The notes under the pieces: generated by a model
The model's database searches: none
Told to the model about the DNA's origin: nothing
The model's input: the letters and a program-made list of their open reading frames with translations, nothing else
Source of the DNA: Halobacillus campisalis
GTDB taxonomy: Bacteria; Bacillota; Bacilli; Bacillales; Halobacillaceae
Assembly: GCF_030345335.1 (NCBI RefSeq)
Contig: NZ_JAPVRC010000001.1
Coordinates: forward strand, 62,001-126,000
DNA: 64,000 bases
Reading direction: 5' to 3'
Translations under genes and position numbers: made by a program
In this document: piece after piece, positions 1 to 9,379 of the stretch
Layout of the letters: every line of letters starts with the position of its first letter
Numbering within the stretch: position 1 is the first letter of the stretch

Positions 1-1109
1 CAGTCAAAGGCAATTACCATATGCTCACTCTTTCAAAGAGAATGAATAATGCTTCGATGCCTAGTACAGAATTAATAGATATGAGAGATGAACTGCATCA
101 AGGAAACCGCTCGATGTTTTCCCGTGTCCTTCTTGATAAACTCAAAGATAGAATAGACCGTGGAGAACAAGCAGTTTTGTTTCTTAATCGAAGGGGCTAT
201 GCAACGTTTGTTATGTGTCGTGACTGTGGCCATGTAAAAGAGTGTCCGCACTGTGATATTGCTTTGACTTATCATAGAAGACAAGAGAGATTGAAATGTC
301 ATTACTGCTCACATGAAGAGCCTATGCCAAATCAATGTCCAGAATGTGAAAGCAAGACAATCAGGTATTTTGGAACGGGTACTCAAAAGGTAGAGGAAGT
401 ACTGCAGGAGTTGATCCCTGAGGCCCGCGTAATCCGGATGGATGTGGATACAACAAGGAAAAAAGGGGCACATGAACGCCTTTTAAATGATTTTGGAGAT
501 AAAAAAGCGGACATCCTTTTAGGTACGCAGATGATTGCTAAGGGACTCGATTTCGGTAACGTAACCCTCGTCGGTATCCTGGCAGCCGATGCATTGTTGA
601 ATCTTCCCGATTTCCGGGCTTCAGAAAAAACATTTCAGCTGATTACACAAGTAAGCGGCAGAGCAGGAAGACATAAATTAGCTGGAGAAGTAGTTGTTCA
701 AACATACACACCTGAACATTACAGTATTCAGTTAGCAAGCGAGTATGATTATGAAAGCTTCTTCCAAGAAGAAATGAAACTGAGAAAAGGATTCCATTAT
801 CCTCCTTACTACTTTTTGACTCTATTTACTGTGTCTCATCCTAATCAGCTTAAAGTTCAGGAAGTGACTCAGAAGATCGTCCAGTTTATGAGAAAGAAGT
901 TATCCGAAGAGGCTGATGTGTTAGGGCCTACCCCTTCCGCACTGACCCGGATCAATAATAGATATCGCTATCAATGCATGGTAAAATATAAAGATGAGCC
1001 AGAACAGCGGAAATTAATTCAACGAATCCTTCATTATTATGAGGATGAAATGAAAGAAGAAAATGGATTACAAATAACGGTAGATTTTCAACCGTATCAG
1101 TTAATGTAA
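1..1109 (+). CDS. priA: Primosomal protein N' (PriA helicase), 3' part
   Basis: This is the C-terminal part of the replication-restart helicase PriA, which reloads the replisome at stalled forks. The reading frame (first full codon at base 3) is open to the left edge, so the gene starts outside the window. Eight cysteines in four CxxC-type pairs (for example [13 protein letters not shown], then CHYC and CPEC) form the two zinc sites typical of PriA. They are followed by the second helicase lobe, with the motif-VI-like run QVSGRAGR. The C-terminus ends normally. In B. subtilis def follows priA; here fmt begins only 16 bases after the stop. Confidence 0.96.
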   Translation, partial: VKGNYHMLTLSKRMNNASMPSTELIDMRDELHQGNRSMFSRVLLDKLKDRIDRGEQAVLFLNRRGYATFVMCRDCGHVKECPHCDIALTYHRRQERLKCHYCSHEEPMPNQCPECESKTIRYFGTGTQKVEEVLQELIPEARVIRMDVDTTRKKGAHERLLNDFGDKKADILLGTQMIAKGLDFGNVTLVGILAADALLNLPDFRASEKTFQLITQVSGRAGRHKLAGEVVVQTYTPEHYSIQLASEYDYESFFQEEMKLRKGFHYPPYYFLTLFTVSHPNQLKVQEVTQKIVQFMRKKLSEEADVLGPTPSALTRINNRYRYQCMVKYKDEPEQRKLIQRILHYYEDEMKEENGLQITVDFQPYQLM

Positions 1110-1125
1110 GGAAGGAGTTCATTCC

Positions 1126-2073
1126 ATGACAAGAATCGTATTTATGGGAACACCAGATTTTGCAGTTCCTGTACTCGAACAACTGGTTAGCCACAATTAT
1201 GATGTGGTCCTAGCCGTTACGCAGCCCGACCGTCCTAAAGGTCGAAAGAAGGTATTGACTCCTCCTCCCGTAAAACAGGCAGCAGAGCGACTTAATATCC
1301 CTGTATTCCAGCCTGAAAAAATTAAATCTGAATATCATAAAGTGCTAGAATATCAACCTGACTTGATTGTCACTGCTGCCTTTGGACAAATACTGCCTGA
1401 AGGCCTGTTATCTTCTCCCAGCTATGGCTGTATAAATGTGCATGCTTCTTTACTGCCGGAGCTTAGAGGGGGCGCTCCAATCCACTATTCCATTATCCAA
1501 GGAAAGAAAGAGACAGGTGTCACTATCATGTATATGGTGAAAAGACTGGATGCTGGAGATATCCTGAGCCAGGTTAAAGTATCGATAGACGATGACGACC
1601 ATGTGGGAACGCTTCATGATAAACTGTCAAAGGCAGGTTCGCAGTTGCTCCTCGAAACATTGCCAAGACTTTTATCTTCAGAAATTACACCAATCAAGCA
1701 AAATGAGGAAGAAGCTACGTTCGCCTCTAATATCAAGCGTGAACAGGAACTTTTAGACTGGGATAAAGATCAACAGTCCATTTATGATCATGTCCGGGGT
1801 ATGCACCCCTGGCCGGTGGCTTTTACTTTTTGGAAAGGCAAGCCTCTAAAAGTTTGGTGGAGTGTTAAAGTGGAAGGCACTTACGATCAAAATCCAGGGA
1901 CTATTGTAGGGTTTCATGAAGATGGATTTTTAGTAGCGACCGGTGATAAAAAGGCTATAAAAATAACTGATCTGCAGCCCTCCGGCAAGAAGAGAATGGA
2001 TGGACAGGCCTTCCTAAATGGTTCAGGCCAGTCAATGCAGCTTAATGAACGGCTTGGTGAACAAAATGGCTAA
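1126..2073 (+). CDS. fmt: Methionyl-tRNA formyltransferase
   Basis: Transfers a formyl group from 10-formyltetrahydrofolate to initiator Met-tRNA in the cytoplasm. The 315 aa length is normal. The folate-binding signature [14 protein letters not shown] lies at residues 106-119 and supplies the catalytic Asn/His/Asp environment; the OB-like C-terminal tRNA-binding domain is also present. The ATG at 1126 has a good AAGGAGG-type ribosome-binding site. The stop overlaps the start of rsmB, indicating translational coupling. The usual partner gene def (peptide deformylase), which removes the formyl group, is not next to it here. Confidence 0.97.
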   Translation: MTRIVFMGTPDFAVPVLEQLVSHNYDVVLAVTQPDRPKGRKKVLTPPPVKQAAERLNIPVFQPEKIKSEYHKVLEYQPDLIVTAAFGQILPEGLLSSPSYGCINVHASLLPELRGGAPIHYSIIQGKKETGVTIMYMVKRLDAGDILSQVKVSIDDDDHVGTLHDKLSKAGSQLLLETLPRLLSSEITPIKQNEEEATFASNIKREQELLDWDKDQQSIYDHVRGMHPWPVAFTFWKGKPLKVWWSVKVEGTYDQNPGTIVGFHEDGFLVATGDKKAIKITDLQPSGKKRMDGQAFLNGSGQSMQLNERLGEQNG

Positions 2074-3424
2074 ATATGAATTAAGAGAAGCAGCGCTTGA
2101 GTTATTGACCCGGATAGGAGAGCAAGGCGGCTACAGCCACGTGCTTTTAGACCAGGAAATGAAAAAACGCAGCCTATCACCAAAAGATGGCGGTTTATTG
2201 ACTGAAATTGTTTATGGGACTCTGCAAAACAAACTGAAGATTGATTATCAAATCGCACCGAATATTTCTAAACAAAAAAAACTCAAGCCCTGGGTGAAAT
2301 GGCTGTTGTATATGTCTGTGTATCAAATGTTATATCTGGAACGAGTGCCGGATCATGCGGTCATACATGAAGCAGCAGAAATTGCCAAAAAGAGAGGCCA
2401 TAAGGGCATCTCTGGTCTCGTCAATGGAGTTTTAAGAAATATTCAAAGAAATGGTGTTCAGGATCCTTCAGAAATTGAGGATCCAGCTAAAAAATTGTCG
2501 GTTGAGACCAGTCATCCCCAATGGCTGATCCACCGCTGGATCGATCAATACGGTTTTGAAGTGACCAAAGGGATTTGTTTTCAAAACCTTAAACACCTGC
2601 CTATGTCTGTCAGGGTACAGCCGCTTCGAATATCCAGAGATAAAGCGGCTGCGGAACTTGCTGAACGAGGGATTCAAACAGAGAATAGCGAATTCTCCTC
2701 TCAAGGCCTTATAATAACGGAAGGCAATATCTTAAACGACCCTCTTTTTAAGAACGGTCAGCTGACTGTGCAGGACCAAAGTTCTATGCTAGTAGCAGAA
2801 ATGATGAGTCTAAAACCTGGGCAGGATGTACTGGATGCCTGCAGCGCTCCAGGAGGGAAAACCACTCATATCGCAGAAAAAATGGAGGATCAAGGCACCG
2901 TTTACGCTTATGATTTACATAAGAAGAAAGCGAACTTGGTCAATGAAAAAGCGAAATTGCTGCACCTGCAATCTATTGAAACTAAACAAGCCGATTCCAG
3001 ACTTTTAAGTGACGTCCATGAAAAGGAATCGTTCGACCGTATTCTTCTCGATGCGCCTTGTTCAGGTTTAGGTGTTTTAAGAGGGAAACCGGATATTAAA
3101 TACCACAAAAAAGAAGAAGATATCTATGCGTTACGAGGCATTCAAGATGATCTGCTGGAAAGCTTGGCTCCTTTATTGAAAGTGAATGGGAAGATCGTAT
3201 ACAGTACTTGTACCATAGATAAACATGAGAATATGCAAGCAGTACAGCACTTTTTAGAGAAGCATTCAGAATTTGAAATTGATGAAGAATTTCACAACGA
3301 ACTTCCAGCGCACCTTCAGAATTCACAGGGTTGGAGTGAGTATGGACTCCAAATATTCCCGCAAGATTGGGATACGGACGGTTTTTTCTTAACTAGAATG
3401 GTGAAACGTAAGCCATCGTTTTAG
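2066..3424 (+). CDS. rsmB: 16S rRNA (cytosine-C5)-methyltransferase RsmB
   Basis: SAM-dependent methyltransferase that makes m5C967 in 16S rRNA. I start it at ATG 2066 ([11 protein letters not shown]), giving 452 aa with an 8-base overlap with fmt; the longer frame from 2018 adds a tail that only copies fmt sequence in another frame. A NusB-like RNA-binding domain comes first, then a Rossmann methyltransferase domain with the SAM motif [10 protein letters not shown]. The two catalytic cysteines of the family are in DAPCSGLG (about residue 332) and STCTI (about residue 382). rlmN, usually the next gene, is absent. Confidence 0.96.
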   Translation: MAKYELREAALELLTRIGEQGGYSHVLLDQEMKKRSLSPKDGGLLTEIVYGTLQNKLKIDYQIAPNISKQKKLKPWVKWLLYMSVYQMLYLERVPDHAVIHEAAEIAKKRGHKGISGLVNGVLRNIQRNGVQDPSEIEDPAKKLSVETSHPQWLIHRWIDQYGFEVTKGICFQNLKHLPMSVRVQPLRISRDKAAAELAERGIQTENSEFSSQGLIITEGNILNDPLFKNGQLTVQDQSSMLVAEMMSLKPGQDVLDACSAPGGKTTHIAEKMEDQGTVYAYDLHKKKANLVNEKAKLLHLQSIETKQADSRLLSDVHEKESFDRILLDAPCSGLGVLRGKPDIKYHKKEEDIYALRGIQDDLLESLAPLLKVNGKIVYSTCTIDKHENMQAVQHFLEKHSEFEIDEEFHNELPAHLQNSQGWSEYGLQIFPQDWDTDGFFLTRMVKRKPSF

Positions 3425-3485
3425 AAAAAATGATGTACAGAAAACTATCATCTAGGCAGTGTAATGAAGAGACGGGGTGATGACC

Positions 3486-4247
3486 ATGAAAGGCAGCTTT
3501 TTAACAGATCAAGGGAAAGTACGACAGCATAATGAAGATGCAGGCGGCGTTTATTTGAATGAGCAGAACCAATTGCTCGCTGTTGTAGCTGATGGGATGG
3601 GAGGACACCAGGCAGGTGATATAGCTAGTCAATTAGCTGTATCAACCTTACATAATCAATGGGAGGAAACGTCAGCAATACAAGGTCCTAAAGCAGCGGA
3701 GAATTGGCTGAGAGAAGCAATCCTCGAAGTTAATCAAGTCATACTACAGCATTCCAGGGATCATGAGGAATGTCGGGGAATGGGGACGACAGTGGTGGCC
3801 GCTGTATGTGACGATCAATTTGCAACGGTCGGGCATATCGGGGACAGCCGCGTGTATATTGCTAATCATTACGGATTCAAACGTGTAACTGAAGACCATT
3901 CATTGGTCAATGAGCTAGTAAGATCTGGTCAAATCTCTGAAGAACAGGCGGAATCACATCCGAGGAAAAATGTCTTATTAAAAGCTCTTGGAACAGATGA
4001 GAATATTTCTCCTGATATCGTAACCTTTGAATTTGAGGAAGACGATCGATTGCTGCTATGCTCAGACGGATTGACGAACAAAGTTAATGAAGACGAACTT
4101 TCAAGAATCAAAGAGTACGATGGAGAGTGGCAGGAACTCTGTCAATCTTTAGTCGATCTCGCCAACGAACGCGGTGGGGAAGATAACATAACTTTGGCTA
4201 TTGTCCACCATTACGAAGACCCAAATGTGAAAGAGGGTGCTGATTAA
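3486..4247 (+). CDS. prpC: PP2C-type Ser/Thr protein phosphatase PrpC
   Basis: Metal-dependent phosphatase that reverses phosphorylation by the adjacent kinase PrkC. The protein is 253 aa, as in B. subtilis. PP2C motifs are visible: RQHNED near the N-terminus, DGMGG at 36-40, GDSR, LLCSDGLTN and GGEDN, which carry the aspartates that bind the two metal ions. I choose ATG 3486 because GGGGTGA sits about six bases upstream; GTG 3477 and ATG 3480 are in frame but too close to that site. The stop codon overlaps the prkC start by one base. Confidence 0.95.
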   Translation: MKGSFLTDQGKVRQHNEDAGGVYLNEQNQLLAVVADGMGGHQAGDIASQLAVSTLHNQWEETSAIQGPKAAENWLREAILEVNQVILQHSRDHEECRGMGTTVVAAVCDDQFATVGHIGDSRVYIANHYGFKRVTEDHSLVNELVRSGQISEEQAESHPRKNVLLKALGTDENISPDIVTFEFEEDDRLLLCSDGLTNKVNEDELSRIKEYDGEWQELCQSLVDLANERGGEDNITLAIVHHYEDPNVKEGAD

Positions 4248-6277
4248 TGTTGAATAATCGTCTCCTCAACGATCGCTATCAAGTGAAAGACACGATCGGC
4301 GGAGGAGGGATGGCCAACGTTTACCTTGCCCATGATAATATTCTTGATCGTGAAGTGGCTATCAAAGTGTTACGACTTGAATACGGGAATGATGAAGAGT
4401 TCATAGCAAGGTTCCATCGAGAAGCACACTCAGCCACAAGTTTATCCCATCCGAACATTGTAAATATCTATGATGTTGGAGAAGAAGACGAAATTTATTA
4501 TATGGTGATGGAGTACGTCGATGGTATGACCTTAAAACAATACATCCAGCAGAAAAGTCCAGTTGATGTCGCGGATGCTATTGATATCATGAGGCAAGTA
4601 ACCTCTGCAATATCATTGGCCCACCACAATGAAATCGTTCACAGGGATATCAAACCTCAAAACATATTGATCGACCATTACGGCCATGTAAAAGTAACAG
4701 ACTTCGGCATAGCCATGGCATTAAGTGCAACAGCACTCACCCAAACCAACTCAGTGCTTGGCTCAGTTCATTATTTATCACCTGAACAGGCTCGTGGGGG
4801 CATGGCTACAAAAAAATCTGACATTTACTCGATGGGGATCGTGTTTTTTGAATTACTGACGGGCCGGCTGCCGTTCTCAGGTGAATCGCCGGTTTCTATA
4901 GCATTGAAACATTTACAGCACGATACACCTTCATTAAAAAGATGGATACCGGACCTCCCCCAAAGTGTTGAAAATATCGTACTTAAGTCGACAGCGAAAG
5001 ATCCTTTCCATAGATATGAATCTGTCATTGAAATGGAACATGATTTAGAAACGTCGTTAGAACCGTATCGTTTGAATGAGTCTGTTTTTGCTATTCCTGA
5101 TGAAGAAGACGAAAAGACAAAGGCGATTCCAGTCATTACCGAAGAAGATTTCGACGGTCAGGACGAAGATGCTACCATTGTCCACGATACCAACCATCAT
5201 CACGACAGCAAAGCTTTAGAAGAAACTAAAAAAGGCGTCCCCACTAAAAAAGAGAATAAAAAGGCTAAAAAACAAGCAAAGAAAAAAAGTAAAGGTAAAT
5301 CAAATAAGAAGAATAAATGGCTTATTTGGCTTACGATCATCTTTTTGCTTCTTGCTTCTGCAGGGGTGGCTGCAGTCTTCGTCGTTCCTATTATGCTGCA
5401 GCCTGATGATGTGGAAATGATTGATGTTGAAGGTATGGAATACGGAGAAGCTTATACTGAATTGTCCGATTTGAATCTTAATGTAAGCCGTGAACAAATA
5501 TTTTCGGACACGGTTGAGGAAGGTTTAGTTGTACGCTCAGATCCTGAAGCAGGTGACACCATAAAGGAAGAATCGGAAGTCACTGTATACACTTCACAAG
5601 GAAAAGAGAGAGTAGAATTCGAGGAATACATTGGTCAGAATTATGATAGCGTCAAAGAGGAATTAGATAATGAAGGTTATTCTACCGTCCTGGCGATTGA
5701 ACAAACCTCCGAGAGACCTAGAGGGGAAATCATTGAGCAAATACAGCCGCAGCCAGGAGATCAAGTAATTGTCGACGAGACTCGCGTCATTTTTCAAGTA
5801 AGTACAGGACCTCCTACAATAACGCTGAGACCTTTAGAAGGACAAACGGTGGAAGAGGCTGAAAATTACTTGAGCGATAATGACTTGGAATCTTCTATTT
5901 CGGAAGAACATTCAAACGAAGTACCAGAAGGTCAAGTAATCAGTCAGGATCCGGAATCCCTTAGTGAGGTTGAAGAAGGTTCTACAGTTAACCTCGTTGT
6001 ATCTCTTGGTCCTGAAGAATTACAGCCTCGTGAGGAAACCGTTCAAGTTGAGGTCCCTTTCAATGAAGAATTGGGTCAAGAAGAACAGCGGGTTATCGTT
6101 TATGTGGATGATCTAAATAATAGAATTTCAGATGTGTTTTTAGAAGAAACCATCACTGAAGACACAGTTATTGATATAGACTTAACGGTTCCTCCTGAAA
6201 ACGATGCCACCTATAAAGTTTTACTTGAAGATGAAGTAATTGAAGAAGAGAATGTTCCCTATGAAGCAGGTGATTAA
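4247..6277 (+). CDS. prkC: Membrane Ser/Thr protein kinase PrkC with PASTA domains
   Basis: Receptor kinase that senses muropeptides and cell-wall state and signals growth and spore germination. The N-terminal Hanks-type kinase shows the glycine loop IGGGGMANVY, the ATP lysine K40, HRDIKPQN at about 132-139, DFG at 152-154 and a Thr-rich activation loop (162-167). A long lysine-rich juxtamembrane stretch precedes one membrane helix (about 357-380). Outside are three PASTA repeats and a C-terminal Ig-like part, strongly acidic. At 676 aa it is somewhat longer than the B. subtilis protein (648 aa), mainly in the linker. Its start overlaps the prpC stop. Confidence 0.95.
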   Translation: MLNNRLLNDRYQVKDTIGGGGMANVYLAHDNILDREVAIKVLRLEYGNDEEFIARFHREAHSATSLSHPNIVNIYDVGEEDEIYYMVMEYVDGMTLKQYIQQKSPVDVADAIDIMRQVTSAISLAHHNEIVHRDIKPQNILIDHYGHVKVTDFGIAMALSATALTQTNSVLGSVHYLSPEQARGGMATKKSDIYSMGIVFFELLTGRLPFSGESPVSIALKHLQHDTPSLKRWIPDLPQSVENIVLKSTAKDPFHRYESVIEMEHDLETSLEPYRLNESVFAIPDEEDEKTKAIPVITEEDFDGQDEDATIVHDTNHHHDSKALEETKKGVPTKKENKKAKKQAKKKSKGKSNKKNKWLIWLTIIFLLLASAGVAAVFVVPIMLQPDDVEMIDVEGMEYGEAYTELSDLNLNVSREQIFSDTVEEGLVVRSDPEAGDTIKEESEVTVYTSQGKERVEFEEYIGQNYDSVKEELDNEGYSTVLAIEQTSERPRGEIIEQIQPQPGDQVIVDETRVIFQVSTGPPTITLRPLEGQTVEEAENYLSDNDLESSISEEHSNEVPEGQVISQDPESLSEVEEGSTVNLVVSLGPEELQPREETVQVEVPFNEELGQEEQRVIVYVDDLNNRISDVFLEETITEDTVIDIDLTVPPENDATYKVLLEDEVIEEENVPYEAGD

Positions 6278-7159
6278 ATGCCAACAGGAAAAATAATCAA
6301 ATCATTAAGCGGATTTTATTACGTTCTTCACGAAGGAACGGTTTACCAGTGTCGTGGCCGAGGCAACTTTCGTAAAAGAAAAATAACCCCCCTTGTTGGT
6401 GATGTTGTAGAGTTTCAAGCCGAAACCATCAAAGAGGGATATATTTTATCTATTGAGGAGCGCACGAATGAATTTGTTCGTCCCCCGATTGCTAACGTGG
6501 ATCAGGCCTTAATTGTAACGTCTGGAGCTCATCCGGACTTCAATCCGCTCCTTCTCGATCGATTTTTAGTTTTAGTCGAAGCTAAACGTCTGCAGCCGAT
6601 CATAGTAATCTCTAAAATGGATCAGATAGATGAACAGACGGTTATTCGCATGAATGAATACAAGGATATTTATGAAAAAATCGGGTATACCGTACTTTTG
6701 ACTTCTGTTTTTGATAAACACGCATTGGATCGTATCCAGTCCCACCTGGCTGACCGAACAACTGTCATCGCCGGGCAGTCGGGTGTAGGCAAGTCTTCGA
6801 TTTTGAATTCCATCAATCCTATGCTGAATTTGGATACCGATGAAATTTCGGAAAGCCTTGGTCGAGGTAAACATACAACAAGACATGTCGAGCTTTATGA
6901 AATTGCCGGCGGGCTGGTCGCGGACACTCCGGGCTTCAGTTCGCTGGAGTTCAATGATCTGGAGCTGGATCAATTAAGCGAATGCTTTCCTGAATTTGTA
7001 GAAGTTCAGGACTATTGTAAATTCAGAGGTTGTCAGCATGATAAGGAACCTAAATGCGCGGTGAAAACAGAAGTTGAGAAAGGTACAATATCTAACCAAC
7101 GATACCAACATTATTTACATTTTGTTGAAGAAATCAAGAATCGAAAGCCGAGGTATTAA
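6278..7159 (+). CDS. rsgA: Ribosome small-subunit GTPase RsgA
   Basis: Late 30S assembly GTPase (CpgA/YloQ in Bacillus) and in B. subtilis a substrate of PrkC. An N-terminal OB fold is followed by a circularly permuted GTPase: the G4-like motif SKMD comes before the P-loop GQSGVGKSS (about 167) and DTPGF. A zinc-binding tail with CKFRGCQHDKEPKC (about 247-260) closes the protein. The length (293 aa) is typical. It begins directly after the prkC stop with no gap, so it is in the same transcription unit. Confidence 0.96.
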   Translation: MPTGKIIKSLSGFYYVLHEGTVYQCRGRGNFRKRKITPLVGDVVEFQAETIKEGYILSIEERTNEFVRPPIANVDQALIVTSGAHPDFNPLLLDRFLVLVEAKRLQPIIVISKMDQIDEQTVIRMNEYKDIYEKIGYTVLLTSVFDKHALDRIQSHLADRTTVIAGQSGVGKSSILNSINPMLNLDTDEISESLGRGKHTTRHVELYEIAGGLVADTPGFSSLEFNDLELDQLSECFPEFVEVQDYCKFRGCQHDKEPKCAVKTEVEKGTISNQRYQHYLHFVEEIKNRKPRY

Positions 7160-7162
7160 ATT

Positions 7163-7813
7163 ATGACGAAAATTGCACCATCCATACTCGCTTCAGATTT
7201 TTCCAAATTGGGTGAAGAAATAAAAGACGTGGAAGCAGCAGGGGCTGATTATATTCATGTAGATGTGATGGACGGCCATTTTGTCCCTAATATTACAATC
7301 GGACCTTTGATCGTGGAAAGCATCCGGCCGAAAACCGAATTACCATTAGATGTACATTTGATGATAGAACACCCCGATCAGTATATTGAACAATTTGCTA
7401 AAGCGGGATCTGATATCATAACAGTGCACCAGGAAGCATGTCCTCATTTGCATCGGACGATCCAGCTCATCAAAAGTTTCGGTGTTAAAGCTGGAGTCGT
7501 TCTTAACCCCGCTACGCCGATTGAGTCGATCGCACCCATTTTAGGTGATGTAGATCTCGTGCTGCTCATGACGGTGAATCCAGGTTTTGGAGGACAGTCT
7601 TTCATTGACTCTGTACTTCCAAAAATAGAAAAGGCAGCGCAACTAAGACGAGAAAACAAGTACAACTTTGAAATTGAAGTGGATGGCGGAGTGAACAAAG
7701 AGACGGCAAGACTTTGTACACAAGCTGGTGCAGATGTTTTAGTTGCAGGCAGTGCTATCTTTAATGAAACCAATCGTAAGACAGCAATAGATCAGATCAA
7801 AGACTCGATTTAG
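7163..7813 (+). CDS. rpe: Ribulose-phosphate 3-epimerase
   Basis: Interconverts ribulose 5-phosphate and xylulose 5-phosphate in the pentose phosphate pathway. The 216 aa TIM-barrel protein has the family motifs DVMDGHFVPN, DVHLMIEHP, MTVNPGFGGQ and EVDGGV, which include the metal ligands and catalytic aspartates. It starts three bases after rsgA and closes this operon; a strong terminator follows at 7816. Confidence 0.97.
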   Translation: MTKIAPSILASDFSKLGEEIKDVEAAGADYIHVDVMDGHFVPNITIGPLIVESIRPKTELPLDVHLMIEHPDQYIEQFAKAGSDIITVHQEACPHLHRTIQLIKSFGVKAGVVLNPATPIESIAPILGDVDLVLLMTVNPGFGGQSFIDSVLPKIEKAAQLRRENKYNFEIEVDGGVNKETARLCTQAGADVLVAGSAIFNETNRKTAIDQIKDSI

Positions 7814-7815
7814 TT

Positions 7816-7858
7816 AAAAAGGGCTCAAATAGTAAACCTATTTGTCAGCCCTTTTTTT
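7816..7858 (+). terminator. Rho-independent terminator after rpe
   Basis: Long stem: AAAAGGGCT with inner CAAATAG pairs with CTATTTG and AGCCCTTTT, followed by a run of T. It ends the priA-to-rpe transcription unit. Confidence 0.9.
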
Positions 7859-8144
7859 ATAAGGTGAACGATGTAATTGCCTTTTACTAATAGAGTGATT
7901 CTCTGTTATATGTAGGATTTGATCCGTGTGGGAGAAGGGGCGTTTGGGGAAGACCCGCTTTCCGCGGGAGTCGCGCTGAGTCTCCTTCCCCGCGGAAAGC
8001 GAGTTGTTTTCAAGACCCCATTTTTCAAAACAAAAACAACGAAACCGATTTTACAAGAAGGAATCTTATATAAAAATTAGAACTGAATAGACGTAACGAA
8101 GTCATAATTGATATTACTTTTTACTTGTTAAGGGGTGGGATTGG
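7859..8144. other. Non-coding region between rpe and thiN
   Basis: No open frame with coding character is seen. The stretch holds the palindromic repeat listed separately (7937-8020) and, downstream of it, an AT-rich segment that presumably carries the thiN promoter; I could not pick a convincing -35/-10 pair. Confidence 0.6.
7937..8020. repeat. Palindromic GC-rich intergenic repeat element
   Basis: A 12-bp perfect inverted repeat, CGCTTTCCGCGG (7956-7967) and CCGCGGAAAGCG (7990-8001), sits in an otherwise AT-rich spacer. The flanks (TGGGGAAGAC on the left, CAAGACCCCA on the right) are also partly complementary. It resembles the dispersed 'cgctttccgcgg' elements common in intergenic DNA of Bacillaceae, as I recall them. 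A degenerate half copy appears near 41413-41462. The large distance between arms and the absence of a T run argue against a terminator. Confidence 0.6.
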
Positions 8145-8801
8145 ATGAGGAAGAAATATGCTATAGTCGGCGGTGGACCTAAGCGTTATATACCTGATTT
8201 AACAGAATATCAAGGAGACGTCATGAACTGGGTAGGTGCAGATCAAGGAGCTGAGGTCATATTAGAAAATACTATGCCTTTACACAAAGCCATCGGGGAT
8301 TTCGATTCGGTTGATGAACATTCTTTGCAGCGCATTAAAGAAGAAGCGAAAGACTTCAGTATCTATCCTAATGAAAAGGATGAAACAGATTTAGAACTAG
8401 CTCTCCAATATGTGAAAAGTTTTCAAGCATCAGAACTGTTCCTGTTTGGTGTAACCGGAGGCAGACTTGACCATGCTCTTATTAATATCCAATTACTATA
8501 TCCTTTATGGAAAGAGGGGGTAAAAGCTACGGTCATCGACGCTCAAAATAAGGTGGAATTAGTTGGGGCAGGCTCGCATAAGATACATAAGGACAGCGAC
8601 TACCAATACGTATCGTTCCTCCCCGTGACCTTAGACATCCGGAAGTTAAGTTTATCAGGCTTTTCATATCCACTGAATGAGGCTGATTTATCCTATGGAT
8701 CTACGAGGTGTATTTCAAACTATTTGATTGAAGATGAAGGTACTTTTTCATTTACCGAAGGCATACTGTTAGTAATAAGAAGTAAAGATATTAATTACTA
8801 G
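8145..8801 (+). CDS. thiN: Thiamine pyrophosphokinase
   Basis: Makes thiamine diphosphate from thiamine and ATP. The protein has 218 aa, close to the B. subtilis enzyme. Family features are the N-terminal Rossmann-like part with GADQGAE, the signature GDFDSVD, the run NEKDETDLELAL and GVTGGRLDHALINI, followed by a beta-rich thiamine-binding domain. The ATG at 8145 follows AAGGGGTGGGAT. The position between rpe and spoVM is the conserved one. Confidence 0.94.
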   Translation: MRKKYAIVGGGPKRYIPDLTEYQGDVMNWVGADQGAEVILENTMPLHKAIGDFDSVDEHSLQRIKEEAKDFSIYPNEKDETDLELALQYVKSFQASELFLFGVTGGRLDHALINIQLLYPLWKEGVKATVIDAQNKVELVGAGSHKIHKDSDYQYVSFLPVTLDIRKLSLSGFSYPLNEADLSYGSTRCISNYLIEDEGTFSFTEGILLVIRSKDINY

Positions 8802-8845
8802 AGGGATTCTGGCACTCATAGTTTTATATGTTGAGGAGGAGGCTC

Positions 8846-8926
8846 ATGAAATTTTATACGATCAAACTTCCCCGTTTTCTTGGCGGCATGGTACGGGCTC
8901 TCATTGGAACATTCAAGAAAGATTAA
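8846..8926 (+). CDS. spoVM: Stage V sporulation protein SpoVM
   Basis: A 26-residue amphipathic helix peptide that recognises the convex forespore membrane and anchors SpoIVA for spore coat assembly. It reads MKFYTIKLPRFLGGMVRA and then LIGTFKKD, nearly identical to the B. subtilis peptide, including the proline at position 9 important for its curvature sensing. A very strong GAGGAGGAGG site precedes ATG 8846. It shows that the organism makes endospores. It is followed directly by a terminator. I looked for a sigma-E promoter upstream but found no well-spaced match. Confidence 0.97.
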   Translation: MKFYTIKLPRFLGGMVRALIGTFKKD

Positions 8927-8959
8927 CAAAAAAAGCACCCAGCTGTGGGTGCTTTTTTT
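8927..8959. terminator. Bidirectional terminator between spoVM and rpmB
   Basis: Stem GCACCC (8935-8940) with GGGTGC (8947-8952), flanked by A7 on the left and T7 on the right, so it can end transcription of spoVM on the + strand and rpmB on the - strand. Confidence 0.9.
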
Positions 8960-8966
8960 GTAACGC

Positions 8967-9155
8967 TTATACGCGTTCGACTTTGCCTGATTTTAATTCG
9001 CGAGCAGATACATAAACTTTTTTAGGTTTGCCATCCACTAGAATACGTACTTTTTGTACGTTAGCTTTAAATTTACGTTTATTAGCATTCATCGCGTGGG
9101 AACGGTGATTACCACTGCTTGTGCTGCGACCTGATACGACACATTTACGTGACAT
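8967..9155 (-). CDS. rpmB: 50S ribosomal protein L28
   Basis: Ribosomal protein bL28, 62 aa. I start it at [10 protein letters not shown] (9155) preceded by a GGAGGG site; the in-frame ATG at 9179 adds eight residues not found in the family. The sequence shows the conserved core [14 protein letters not shown] and [17 protein letters not shown]. Only one cysteine is present, so it is the form without the zinc ribbon. It is transcribed divergently from yloU, as in other Bacilli. Confidence 0.97.
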   Translation of the reverse strand: MSRKCVVSGRSTSSGNHRSHAMNANKRKFKANVQKVRILVDGKPKKVYVSARELKSGKVERV

Positions 9156-9199
9156 GTAAATCCCTCCTGTTACATACATAGATCTTAAAATACTTAATT

Positions 9200-9228
9200 A
9201 ATGTACCATATAGAGCGTTCAATTGCAA
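9200..9228 (-). promoter_or_regulatory. Sigma-A promoter of rpmB
   Basis: On the - strand TTGCAA (9228-9223) is separated by 17 bases from TACATT (9205-9200). Transcription would start near 9193, about 38 bases upstream of the L28 start codon. Confidence 0.7.
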
Positions 9229-9333
9229 TAAACACCTATCAATAATATCAAGAATTTTCTCTTGACAGATAAGAGGAATTGATACAAAGTATATGAAGGG
9301 TTTCTGTGTCAGCGGAAAGCTCTGATTATTCTA

Positions 9334-9342
9334 TGTTATAAT
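9334..9342 (+). promoter_or_regulatory. Extended -10 promoter of yloU-fakA
   Basis: TGTTATAAT is a perfect extended -10 element, 37 bases upstream of the yloU start. No good -35 lies 17 bases upstream, which is usual for this promoter type. A TTGACA at 9262-9267 may belong to a second, weaker promoter. Confidence 0.6.
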
Positions 9343-9379
9343 AAATTCACGAATAAGACGAGTTTAAAGGAGGATTCTT

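Noticed and set aside
8770-8845. Sigma-E promoter of spoVM
   Set aside because: ATATT and CATA elements occur but about 24 bases apart, too far for a sigma-E promoter.
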